From Cytobacillus firmus (lineage in GTDB: Bacteria; Bacillota; Bacilli; Bacillales; Cytobacillaceae): a stretch of 64,000 bases of DNA. The position numbers were made by a program, and so were the translations under genes. Of this stretch, positions 1 through 7,859 are shown in pieces (the stretch's first letter is position 1; every line of letters begins with the position of its first letter). Location of the stretch: the NCBI RefSeq assembly GCF_023657595.1, contig NZ_CP098323.1, positions 582,001 to 646,000 on the forward strand, written 5' to 3'. The notes below the pieces were generated by a model. The model saw nothing but the letters and a program-made list of their open reading frames with translations, made no database searches and was not told the origin of the DNA.

Positions 1-1032
1 CTGCTTATCCTGGATGAACCGACTGCAGCATTGAATGAAGATGACAGCGAAAATCTGCTGGATTTATTAGGTGAGCTGAAAAAGCAGGGAATTACCTGCA
101 TTATGATCTCCCATAAGCTGAAGGAAGTCATTTCCATTGCAGATAAGGCTACGGTGCTTCGTGATGGCCAAACAATTTGTACCCTGGACGCAGCAAAAGG
201 TGAAATCTCTGAAAATGTCATTATCAAAAACATGGTTGGCAGGGAGATTGAAGATATTTATCCGAAGAGGCCGAACAAGACGTTTGGTGATCCTGTTCTT
301 GAGCTTCGCAGCTGGTCTGCGTATGCTGTGCATTTGGGCAGGCAGGTTGTAAAAGATGTTAATTTTCATGTTCAAAAAGGAGAAATTGTCGGGATTGCTG
401 GCTTGATGGGGTCAGGCAGGACAGAACTTGCCCTGAGTATTTTCGGAAATCCAAAATCTTATAAATTGCAAGGCGAGCTCCTGGTGGATGGCGTTCCAAA
501 GACGCTGAAGCATCCGAGTGACGCCATCAGGTCAGGGATTGCGTATGTGACGGAAGACCGAAAAGGGGACGGCCTGTTTTTAATACAGGACATTAAAAAC
601 AACATTTCTGCAGCAAATCTCAAACGGGTTGCAGTAAATGGAGTGATTAACGATAACGAAGAAGTGAAGGAAACAGCGGAATATAAAAAGTCCATGTATA
701 TCAAAGCTTCATCACTTGAACAGGTTGTCGGCAACTTAAGCGGAGGAAACCAGCAGAAAGTATCCCTGGGCAAATGGCTATTTGTCGGGCCGAAATTGCT
801 GATTCTGGACGAGCCGACGCGTGGCATTGATGTGGGAGCTAAGTTCGAGATTTATACGATTATGAACCAATTGATTGAGGAAGGCATGAGCATCATTATG
901 ATTTCTTCGGAACTGGGTGAAGTTCTTGGGATGAGCGATCGTGTCTATGTCATGGCGGAAGGCCAAATGAAAGGTGAGCTGTCGATTGAAGAAGCCAATC
1001 AGGAAAGTATTATGCAGCTTGCTACGCAATAG
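1..1032 (+). CDS. xylG: Xylose/multi-sugar ABC transporter ATP-binding protein, 5' truncated
   Basis: This is the ATPase of a CUT2-class sugar ABC importer; the gene begins left of the window. The visible reading frame opens inside the first nucleotide-binding domain (Walker B LLILDEPTAA, then the H-loop motif MISHKL). A complete second domain follows, with Walker A GLMGSGRTEL, signature LSGGNQQKV and Walker B LLILDEPTRG. Two tandem ATPase domains are diagnostic of the XylG/RbsA/MglA type. The permease starts 12 bases downstream, so they form one operon. Xylose specificity is inferred from the XylF-like protein and XylFII-LytS-YesN-like genes nearby; ribose or galactose cannot be excluded from this fragment alone. 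Confidence 0.93.
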   Translation: MLILDEPTAALNEDDSENLLDLLGELKKQGITCIMISHKLKEVISIADKATVLRDGQTICTLDAAKGEISENVIIKNMVGREIEDIYPKRPNKTFGDPVLELRSWSAYAVHLGRQVVKDVNFHVQKGEIVGIAGLMGSGRTELALSIFGNPKSYKLQGELLVDGVPKTLKHPSDAIRSGIAYVTEDRKGDGLFLIQDIKNNISAANLKRVAVNGVINDNEEVKETAEYKKSMYIKASSLEQVVGNLSGGNQQKVSLGKWLFVGPKLLILDEPTRGIDVGAKFEIYTIMNQLIEEGMSIIMISSELGEVLGMSDRVYVMAEGQMKGELSIEEANQESIMQLATQ

Positions 1033-1044
1033 GAGGTTAATCTA

Positions 1045-2220
1045 ATGGAATTTATTAACGAAGCGAAGACGCTATTTAAAGATAATATCCGTGACTACGG
1101 CATGTACATTGCCTTATTCGTTATTATGCTCACTTTCACCATTATGACTGACGGGCTGTTTATGTCTTCACGAAATATAAGCAACATGCTTGATTCAACG
1201 GGGTACATTGCTGTCCTGGCAGTGGGGATGACGCTGGTTATCGTGATTCGCCATATTGACCTCTCAGTCGGATTTGTTGCCGGCTTTTTGGGGGCCATTG
1301 CTGCAATTCTCCTGACGGGAATGGGAGTGCCTTTTTATATCACTATTCCGGTTATTCTGGCGCTGGGTATTTTTGTCGGACTGTTCAACGGTCTTCTAGT
1401 TGCAAAATTTGGTATCCCATCCTTTGTTGCTACACTTGCAGGAATGCTGATCTTCAGAGGAGCCCTTCTTCAGGTAACAGAGAAAACAGGGACCATTATC
1501 ATCAAGGATGACGGATTTAACGCAATCGGGAACGGATTTATTCCTTCCGTTATGCAAGTGAATGGACTGCACCTGCTTACACTGATTCTGGGATTACTGG
1601 CGATATTGCTGTATATATACAGTGAAATTTCCACCCGGACAAAAAAGATCAACTATCAATTCGAGGTAGTGTCTAAAGGGATTTTTATTGTCAAATTAGT
1701 TTTCGTTTCAGCTATCATTTCCTATATTACATGGATCCTCGCAGGCTACAACGGATTTTCCTGGACAGTTGTCATCATGCTTTTAGTGGTTGTCGTCTAT
1801 CATTTCCTGACAACGAAAACCGTGCTCGGAAGACATATATATGCAGTAGGAAGCAATCCGGAAGCGGCACATCTGAGCGGAATCAATGTAAATAAAATTA
1901 CGTATATAGTCTTCGGTTCAATGGGGATGCTGGCAGCCCTTTCAGGTATATTATTTACCTCCCGGCTTCAGTCAGCGACTACTACTGCCGGGACATTATT
2001 TGAACTTGATGCCATTGCAGCTGCTTATGTTGGCGGGGTTTCATCAGCAGGGGGCGTGGGCAAAATCACCGGTGCTATTATTGGTGCTGTGGTCATGGCC
2101 TCTTTATCCAGCGGTATGAATCTGCTCGGAGTAGGGGTTTCCCTCCAGTATATGATCCGTGGAGGCGTATTGGCGGGTGCTGTGATCTTTGATGTCATGA
2201 CTCGGAAGAAGAGAGGCTAG
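1045..2220 (+). CDS. xylH: Sugar ABC transporter permease, XylH-like
   Basis: Membrane-spanning subunit of the CUT2 sugar importer; it would form the channel energised by the upstream ATPase. The 391-residue protein is almost entirely hydrophobic with about ten predicted membrane segments. It has the family sequence near the C-terminus with GGVSSAGGVGKITGA followed by GGVLAGAVI. Its length fits XylH (about 390) better than RbsC (about 320), because it carries a longer central insertion (around residues 190-250). A clear AGGAGG site precedes the ATG. A weak hairpin follows at about 2257, before the sensory genes. Confidence 0.93.
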   Translation: MEFINEAKTLFKDNIRDYGMYIALFVIMLTFTIMTDGLFMSSRNISNMLDSTGYIAVLAVGMTLVIVIRHIDLSVGFVAGFLGAIAAILLTGMGVPFYITIPVILALGIFVGLFNGLLVAKFGIPSFVATLAGMLIFRGALLQVTEKTGTIIIKDDGFNAIGNGFIPSVMQVNGLHLLTLILGLLAILLYIYSEISTRTKKINYQFEVVSKGIFIVKLVFVSAIISYITWILAGYNGFSWTVVIMLLVVVVYHFLTTKTVLGRHIYAVGSNPEAAHLSGINVNKITYIVFGSMGMLAALSGILFTSRLQSATTTAGTLFELDAIAAAYVGGVSSAGGVGKITGAIIGAVVMASLSSGMNLLGVGVSLQYMIRGGVLAGAVIFDVMTRKKRG

Positions 2221-2256
2221 ATTACCAGTTTCCTGCATTCATAGTTTTGAAAATGG

Positions 2257-2282
2257 GGCATCCGGCAAGGGTGCCTTTATGA
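2257..2282 (+). terminator. Weak hairpin after xylH
   Basis: A seven-pair stem (GGCATCC with GGGTGCC, one wobble) is followed by only a short T run. It may attenuate rather than end transcription between the transporter and sensor genes. Confidence 0.4.
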
Positions 2283-2429
2283 TGCAGATGGGCAGCATTC
2301 CATAAAGCACTGATTATCCTCTTGTTAACACCAAACAATCCTCTCACTTTCTAACTCTTCTATCAGCCTTAAAAAGGTGATAGAATTAAAATTATTTAAC
2401 TATTCATACTTAGAAACGGAGATACAGCC

Positions 2430-3407
2430 TTGCGTAAAACGGGTATTTTTATATTTTGTCTAACATGTATCGTCCTTGGTTATTTCACATTCACGCTTTA
2501 CAAGAAAGCGTTTACATCCGAACGGGATCTTCCGGCAGCATCAGATGGACAGGAAGTGAAATACCGGCTGGTTCTGATAACGCAGGAATTAGAGACCCCT
2601 TTTTGGGATAAGGCAGGTATTGCTGCACGGGAACAAGCACGGAAGGATGGGGCAAGTCTGGAAGTCTGGGGAAGCTATGGAAAGAATCAAGAGGAATTTT
2701 TAAAAAAGCTGGAGATAGCCATTCAATCAAAAGTGGACGGCATCATTGTTCAGGGTCTGGACACTCAGGAATTCAAAGATTTAGCAAAGATAAAAGCAGC
2801 TTTTTATGGAATTCCGATTATTACAGTGGCCAATGACGTGCCCAAATCTGAAAGTTTGAGAAAAACGTACGTCGGCTCTGATCAATATCTGGCCGGGCAG
2901 TTAATTGCAGAACAGCTTCTTGACGATATGGGCCATGAGGGAAAAGTCATCCTTATGGGCGACAAGCATAAAGAGTATTATCAGCAGCAGCGCCTCGATG
3001 GGATCCATGAAGTACTGAAGGATTATCCAAATATCCAGACAGTCTATGCGGAAACGACTGATGTTAGGGAGGAAATTATTGCTGCCACTCAGAACATGCT
3101 GAATCAAAACCCGGATACTGATAGTTTTGTAGCTATTAAGGCCAATATAGCCGGAGCGATGATTCATGAAATTGGCAGGCGATCATTGGTTGAACCTTAT
3201 TATATCTATTCTTTTGACGATGGTCCGGATTCAATTTCTTTGCTTACTCAGGGAAAACTTGATGGAATCATTGAACAATCCCCTGAGAAAATGGGAAGCC
3301 TCAGTGCAGAGCTGATTTTAAAATGGCTCAGGGATGAAGAAGTGCCGCTGAAATCTGATGGCTACCTGACCGATATCAGGATATTAAAGGCGCTGGAAAA
3401 GAAATGA
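2430..3407 (+). CDS. Membrane-anchored sugar-binding protein, XylFII-like sensor subunit
   Basis: A periplasmic-binding-protein-fold protein (Peripla_BP_4 type, about residues 47-315). It has an uncleaved N-terminal membrane segment (residues 5-24) and no lipobox, so it is built to stay at the membrane rather than to deliver sugar. It overlaps the histidine kinase gene by 4 bases. This arrangement matches the XylFII-LytS sensor described in clostridia, in which the binding protein presents D-xylose to the kinase. Starts at TTG with GGAG about 10 bases upstream; no better start is visible. A near-consensus cre site lies 70 bases inside the frame. Xylose is the likely ligand by context only. 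Confidence 0.82.
   Translation: MRKTGIFIFCLTCIVLGYFTFTLYKKAFTSERDLPAASDGQEVKYRLVLITQELETPFWDKAGIAAREQARKDGASLEVWGSYGKNQEEFLKKLEIAIQSKVDGIIVQGLDTQEFKDLAKIKAAFYGIPIITVANDVPKSESLRKTYVGSDQYLAGQLIAEQLLDDMGHEGKVILMGDKHKEYYQQQRLDGIHEVLKDYPNIQTVYAETTDVREEIIAATQNMLNQNPDTDSFVAIKANIAGAMIHEIGRRSLVEPYYIYSFDDGPDSISLLTQGKLDGIIEQSPEKMGSLSAELILKWLRDEEVPLKSDGYLTDIRILKALEKK
2502..2516 (+). promoter_or_regulatory. Candidate CcpA cre site inside the sensor gene
   Basis: AAGAAAGCGTTTACA matches the cre consensus WTGNAANCGNWNNCW at all but one position. It lies about 70 bases into the sensor gene, where a roadblock-type cre would give glucose repression of the sensor-kinase-regulator operon. One 15-base match could be chance. 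Confidence 0.4.
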
Positions 3408-4843
3408 ACAAAATACATAAGAAAATCTGGACACTTACGACTGTAATTCTTTTGATCATGGCAGCCATTTGGATCACACTTACTTATTATAATCAGAAAA
3501 CTCAGAATCAATATAACGATATTCTTCAGCGGTACCTTCGGATGAATGAGGTTACAAGGACAAGCCAGCAGATGATTGCAGACTTGAATAACTATTTTAT
3601 CACCCCCATTCCGGAGAATTTGGACAAATTGAACACTAGCAAGGAAAAAATGATAAAGGTGAGAAGTGAAGTTTCATATCTGCGAAATTCAGAAAATGAT
3701 TTTGCACTGACAAATTATATGAATCTAATTGATAGCCTGGTTGAGACGACGGACCGCTCCCTTCTTTTCTTTAAAGAAAAGGAGACAGAGGACTCGGCCA
3801 AGGAATTTTCGGAAGCAACGCGCATCTCCATGTATATATCTGAGATGACGCTGACACTGGTCGATAGTGAACTGAATACATATGAACGGTTTTACCGGGG
3901 GATCATTGAACAATCCGAAGAAATGAAAAAACTGGGGATTTGGCTCATGCTGATGATCACATGCCTTTTAATGTTCTTGACCTATGGCTTTTCCTTGAGC
4001 ATCACGAAGCCTGTACAGAAGCTGACCAAGGCAGCCAATGATTTATCAAGGGGAAGATTTCATTTGCCGATAAAGGTTGATTCGAATGATGAAATTGCTT
4101 TCCTTGCGCAGACTTTTGACCGGATGCGGGTTAATATCAATAATCTGATTTCAGAAATCCAGCATAAGGCACAGCTGGAGCATGAGCTGCAGGAAAGCAA
4201 GTTGCTGCTGAAGGAAAGCCAGCTCTTGAACCTGCAAAGCCAAATTAACCCTCATTTTTTATTTAACACATTAAATACCCTTTCCAAGAAAGCCTATCTG
4301 GAAGGTTCTCTTGAAACAAGTGACTTGCTTGTAAGTGTTGCCGGCCTGCTGCGCTATAACTTAAAAAGGCTTGATAGGCCCGTGACACTTGGTGAAGAAG
4401 TGATGGTCCTGCAGAAGTACATGGATATTCAAAAAGCCAGATTTACAGATCGTCTGCATTTGAAAATGTCTATAGATGAAACGTGTCTGAATGTGGACAT
4501 TCCGGGTCTCACGCTGCAGCCAATCATCGAGAATGCCGTTAATTATGCAGTCGAGCCCAGGGAAGATGGCGGGAAAATCTGGTTTCGCATTCAGGACGGA
4601 AATGACTGTGTAATTATAGAAGTGGAAGACGATGGTCCAGGAATTGAGGAATTTAAAATTAAACAGATTCTTCAAGGGCAGTTCATTCAGAAAGATGGAA
4701 ATTCAACAGGCATCGGGTTTACCAATGTAGTCAGGCGTTTGCGCCTTTTTTACGGCAGTGACGATGTCATGAGCATTGAGAGCAGTGCTGCAGGCACAAA
4801 AGTAGTGATGAAAATACCGAAAGATAGGAGGGGGGCTGCATGA
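3404..4843 (+). CDS. LytS/YesM-family sensor histidine kinase
   Basis: Membrane histidine kinase of the His_kinase (PF06580) type. Two membrane segments (about residues 8-28 and 178-200) flank an extracytoplasmic helical domain. A HAMP region (about 200-252) and a coiled coil lead to the H-box INPHFLFNTL, with the phosphoacceptor at His284. The ATPase N-box (PIIENAVNYAV) and the G-box DDGPGI follow. It would phosphorylate the downstream YesN-like regulator in response to sugar bound by the upstream anchored binding protein. ATGA overlaps on both sides indicate translational coupling of all three genes. Confidence 0.9.
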   Translation: MNKIHKKIWTLTTVILLIMAAIWITLTYYNQKTQNQYNDILQRYLRMNEVTRTSQQMIADLNNYFITPIPENLDKLNTSKEKMIKVRSEVSYLRNSENDFALTNYMNLIDSLVETTDRSLLFFKEKETEDSAKEFSEATRISMYISEMTLTLVDSELNTYERFYRGIIEQSEEMKKLGIWLMLMITCLLMFLTYGFSLSITKPVQKLTKAANDLSRGRFHLPIKVDSNDEIAFLAQTFDRMRVNINNLISEIQHKAQLEHELQESKLLLKESQLLNLQSQINPHFLFNTLNTLSKKAYLEGSLETSDLLVSVAGLLRYNLKRLDRPVTLGEEVMVLQKYMDIQKARFTDRLHLKMSIDETCLNVDIPGLTLQPIIENAVNYAVEPREDGGKIWFRIQDGNDCVIIEVEDDGPGIEEFKIKQILQGQFIQKDGNSTGIGFTNVVRRLRLFYGSDDVMSIESSAAGTKVVMKIPKDRRGAA

Positions 4844-6381
4844 CAAAACTTCTGATCGCGGATGATGAACAAATTGAGCGGGAAGGACTGGAAATGATTC
4901 TGCAGACAGCCTTTCCTGGTGTTGAAATCATCCAGGCGAAAAATGGAAAGATGGCCGTTCAGCTGGCTAAAGAGTTTATGCCTGAATTAATCCTGATGGA
5001 CATCCAAATGCCAGGGATGAATGGCCTGGAAGCTATAAAGCAAATCAGTGAAGAGATTCCGCATATTAAATTTATCATGATTACAGCTTTCGATACATTC
5101 GATTATGCACGCCAGGCGATAAAGCTTGGGGTAAAGGATTATTTACTGAAGCCAAGCAAGATCACGGAAATTGAAGCAACAATTGGGAGGGTGCTTGAAC
5201 AGATTGAGGAAGAGCGGAGGTTCCGTGAAATGACAAAGCTCCAGCAGGATGCGCTGCAAAGGGCTCTTCCGGTCATTGAGACAGATGTCGTGACACAGCT
5301 GCTGTTCGATCATGTCCATGAAGTTCATCTGGATATGCTGGTTGAAATGCTCGATCTTCGCTCAACAGATGAACAGTTTGTCATGAGCATCCTGCTTCCC
5401 GATGGACAGGGACACCTCTATACCGCAGTCAAAGAGAAGGTCAGACAAGCAGGCAGTGCATGGGTAGGTGCACTATATGGCCGTCAGCTTCCCATCATTG
5501 TTTTTCGGGAAAAGCAGCATTCATTCCGTTCGCAGGCTATATCCATGGCCGGCGAAATTCTTTCTCTTGCAAAAAAAGGGTCATCAGAAGGCTGGTTCGT
5601 CGGGATCGGGAATGCTTGCGGTTCCCTGCAATCCATCCGTCAATCCTATCAGGAATCTCTTATTGCCACTTTGGATTCAACTCTTCCTGTTAAATACCGT
5701 TTTTATTCCGACGTGCCAGTACTTAGTGCAGGGGAGGATCTGCAGCTGACCAAAGAACGGGAAAAACAGTTTTTCGATCAAGTCAGACTTGGAAAATGGC
5801 AGCAAATCAGCTTGCGTGTAATGGAGATGATTCAGCGTTGTGAAACGGAAAGAGCAGGGGTGATTCAAGCGCAGCAGCGGGTGCTGCAAATGCTTTGGAT
5901 TGCTTCACGCGTAATGAGTGAGATTGGGGTTGAAGCTCCCGCACCATTTTTTGCCTATCAAACGCAGGATTTCCGGCAGCTTCGCTCTGAAACGGATGAA
6001 TTGTTAGGACAGATGAGGAAATCGTATATGGAGCATTACGACAGGCTGGAAGCGGATACTGTCCATCAGCTGAAACAATATATAACCGAACATTCCCATG
6101 AAGATATTTCTCTTGAAGCATTGGGAAGGAAAGTGGGGTTAAGCCCGATTTATATCAGTAAAATGTTCAAGGAGAAGCTAGGGGTTAACTATATTGACTT
6201 CCTGACTGAATGCCGTATTGAAAGAGCAAAGAAGCTGATGGCAGATCACGGGAAAAGTCTGAAGGAAATTACCTTTGAGGTGGGCTATCATGAACCGAAC
6301 TATTTCAGCAAGGTTTTCAAAAAGATGTGCGGCCGCTCACCGACGGAATTCCGCAAAACCCTTCTGGGCAAAAAAGACTGA
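4840..6381 (+). CDS. YesN-type response regulator, AraC DNA-binding domain
   Basis: Response regulator with an N-terminal receiver (acidic pair D8/D9, phosphoacceptor Asp54 in LILMDIQMPG, switch Lys in YLLKPSK), a long middle linker and a C-terminal AraC HTH domain (about residues 405-510). The HTH domain carries the family sequences LGRKVGLSPIYISKMFKEK and VGYHEPNYFSKVFKK. It would activate the sugar transporter genes. The frame overlaps the kinase by 4 bases, and its TGA overlaps an ATG of the next frame, so the sensory operon continues into the binding-protein gene. Confidence 0.92.
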   Translation: MTKLLIADDEQIEREGLEMILQTAFPGVEIIQAKNGKMAVQLAKEFMPELILMDIQMPGMNGLEAIKQISEEIPHIKFIMITAFDTFDYARQAIKLGVKDYLLKPSKITEIEATIGRVLEQIEEERRFREMTKLQQDALQRALPVIETDVVTQLLFDHVHEVHLDMLVEMLDLRSTDEQFVMSILLPDGQGHLYTAVKEKVRQAGSAWVGALYGRQLPIIVFREKQHSFRSQAISMAGEILSLAKKGSSEGWFVGIGNACGSLQSIRQSYQESLIATLDSTLPVKYRFYSDVPVLSAGEDLQLTKEREKQFFDQVRLGKWQQISLRVMEMIQRCETERAGVIQAQQRVLQMLWIASRVMSEIGVEAPAPFFAYQTQDFRQLRSETDELLGQMRKSYMEHYDRLEADTVHQLKQYITEHSHEDISLEALGRKVGLSPIYISKMFKEKLGVNYIDFLTECRIERAKKLMADHGKSLKEITFEVGYHEPNYFSKVFKKMCGRSPTEFRKTLLGKKD

Positions 6382-6404
6382 TGGAAGGAAAAGGGGCAAG
6401 ACAG

Positions 6405-7481
6405 ATGGATAGGATTCAAAGGAAGCTGACTCTGGCTGCACTGTTTCTGGTTTGCCTCCTGTCAGCCTGCCAAATGGATACAGCAATCGAAAAAAATCCC
6501 GGGAAAGCAATACCTGCGGCAGGCAAAGTGCAAGGAGGAGAGGATGGGAAGAAACCCATTAAAATCGGCTTTTCAATGGATACTTTATTGGAAGAACGCT
6601 GGCTGAAGGATCGAGATCTGTTCAAAGAGGCTATAGAAGAGCTTGGAGCGGAAGTGGAGATCATGGCTGCGAATGGGAATGATGCGGTTCAAATATCACA
6701 GGCAGAAACATTAATAAAACAAAGGGTGGACCTGCTGGTTGTCGTTCCCCATAATGCTGAAGCCACCGCTTCGATCGTCAAAAAAGCACATGAGGCAGGC
6801 ATTAAGGTCATCTCATATGACCGGCTTGTGAAAAATGCTGATATCGACTTATACATATCCTTTGATAATGAAAAGGTTGGTGAGCTGCAGGCAAAGGCCA
6901 TCACCAAACTGGTACCTAATGGGAAGTATGTGTATATTGGCGGAGCAATCACTGACCATAACGCACATTTATTCAAACGAGGAGTCTTTAACGTGCTTCA
7001 GCCTTTAATTGATAAAGGAGATATTCAGATTGTTTATGATCAGTGGTCCAGAGATTGGACACCGGCGAATGCATTTGTGAATATGGAAGAGGCTCTTAAA
7101 GCCAATCAAAATCAAATTGATGCCGTGATCGCGGCAAACGATGCAACTGCAGGCGGTGCCATCCAGGCATTGGCGGTGCAAGGGCTGGCAGGAAAAATCC
7201 CTGTAGCCGGGCAGGATGCCGAGCTTGCCGCTGCCCAGCGGATCATCAGAGGCACGCAGACGATGACAGTATACAAACCTATCGGCACACTGACCAAAGA
7301 AGCTGCTGAACTTGCGGTCAGAATAGCAAAGGGTGAACAGGTAGAAACAACCCGAAAAATTAATAATGGCAAAATTGAAGTGCCTTCAGTCCTTCTTTCG
7401 CCTATCGCTGTTGATAAACACAACATGGATAGCACCATTATTGCAGATGGGTTTCATTCCAGAGATGAAGTTTATAAGTAG
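6405..7481 (+). CDS. xylF: D-xylose-binding lipoprotein XylF
   Basis: Extracellular solute-binding lipoprotein of the sugar ABC importer. The signal peptide ends in a lipobox LLSAC (lipidated Cys22 with the chosen start). The mature part is a Peripla_BP_4 fold with strong XylF character, including IGFSMDTLLEERW, VVVPHNAEA, SYDRLV, GAITDHNAH and VAGQDAEL. I chose the ATG preceded by AAGGAAAAGGGG; an ATG overlapping the regulator's stop codon (6381) would add 8 residues. Placing the transport binding protein after the regulator rather than before xylG is unusual; another xylF may lie upstream of the window. Confidence 0.9.
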   Translation: MDRIQRKLTLAALFLVCLLSACQMDTAIEKNPGKAIPAAGKVQGGEDGKKPIKIGFSMDTLLEERWLKDRDLFKEAIEELGAEVEIMAANGNDAVQISQAETLIKQRVDLLVVVPHNAEATASIVKKAHEAGIKVISYDRLVKNADIDLYISFDNEKVGELQAKAITKLVPNGKYVYIGGAITDHNAHLFKRGVFNVLQPLIDKGDIQIVYDQWSRDWTPANAFVNMEEALKANQNQIDAVIAANDATAGGAIQALAVQGLAGKIPVAGQDAELAAAQRIIRGTQTMTVYKPIGTLTKEAAELAVRIAKGEQVETTRKINNGKIEVPSVLLSPIAVDKHNMDSTIIADGFHSRDEVYK

Positions 7482-7542
7482 GGACTCGGGGACAGACACC
7501 CACGCCCCCGACTGGGACTTGGAACCTGTCCCTGAGTCCCTA
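7479..7542. repeat. REP-like palindrome with GGGGACAG arms
   Basis: Two 17-base arms (left TAGGGACTCGGGGACAG, right its complement with one wobble) flank about 30 bases. The left arm begins in the xylF stop codon, so it may also terminate that operon. GGGGACAG/CTGTCCC pieces recur at about 11.52, 11.83 and 16.42 kb. Short palindromes with this core are scattered in many Bacillus genomes and resemble REP elements mobilised by Y1 transposases; that link is inference, and no transposase is in the window. Confidence 0.6.
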
Positions 7543-7571
7543 TTGCGTGAACGGTTCTCTGCTGGTATGAT
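7543..7571 (+). promoter_or_regulatory. Promoter of the leader peptide/efflux unit
   Basis: TTGCGT, a 17-base spacer and TATGAT form a SigA-type promoter about 35 bases upstream of the leader peptide codons. A second TATAAT at 7581 lacks a convincing -35 partner. Confidence 0.55.
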
Positions 7572-7604
7572 AAATGTAATTATAATGAAATGGAGGTTTT
7601 CCTG

Positions 7605-7649
7605 TTGACAGCATCAATGAGACTAAGAAGCCCGCTTTTCAATCGTTAA
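7605..7649 (+). CDS. Macrolide-sensing leader peptide (MRLR class)
   Basis: A 14-codon frame starting with TTG, eight bases after a strong GGAGG (7592-7596), encodes MTASMRLRSPLFNR. The sequence is strikingly close to the Erm(D) leader MTHSMRLRFPTLNQ, whose Arg-Leu-Arg motif makes ribosomes arrest when a macrolide or ketolide is bound. It sits about 210 bases upstream of a Mef-like efflux gene, followed by mutually exclusive hairpins and a terminator. That is the expected layout of macrolide-inducible attenuation. The peptide sequence and layout are seen directly; drug-dependent stalling is inferred from the family. Confidence 0.8.
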   Translation: MTASMRLRSPLFNR

Positions 7650-7765
7650 TTGAATACGTTTGAAGGCTCTGCCTATGTTCAGAGCATAGGGATTGGTCTG
7701 TCTATTTAAGGAAACCTATATTTAACGGTATTTTTTAAAGAGGGGATGAATTTCTCCTCTTTTTT
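7650..7765 (+). promoter_or_regulatory. Attenuator with alternative hairpins and terminator
   Basis: GCTCTG (7666) can pair with CAGAGC (7680), or CCTATG (7672) with CATAGG (7685). The two share bases and exclude each other. ATAGG (7686) can also pair with CCTAT (7715), and CGTTAA at the end of the leader codons (7644) with TTAACG (7722). The segment ends in an intrinsic terminator, AAAGAGG/CCTCTTT plus a T run (7737-7765). Ribosome stalling on the leader would choose between these folds and control read-through into the efflux gene. Confidence 0.65.
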
Positions 7766-7859
7766 GCTGTCTTCGGAAATAGAATATAGAGATCGGATGG
7801 ATTCAGCTGAATATAGGCAAAGCTTGTTTTTATTAAATATAGAAATGAGTGATTAATAT

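Noticed and set aside
7366..7608. 80-residue plus-strand frame crossing the xylF end
   Set aside because: Out of frame with xylF and runs through the REP-like palindrome; no start signal.
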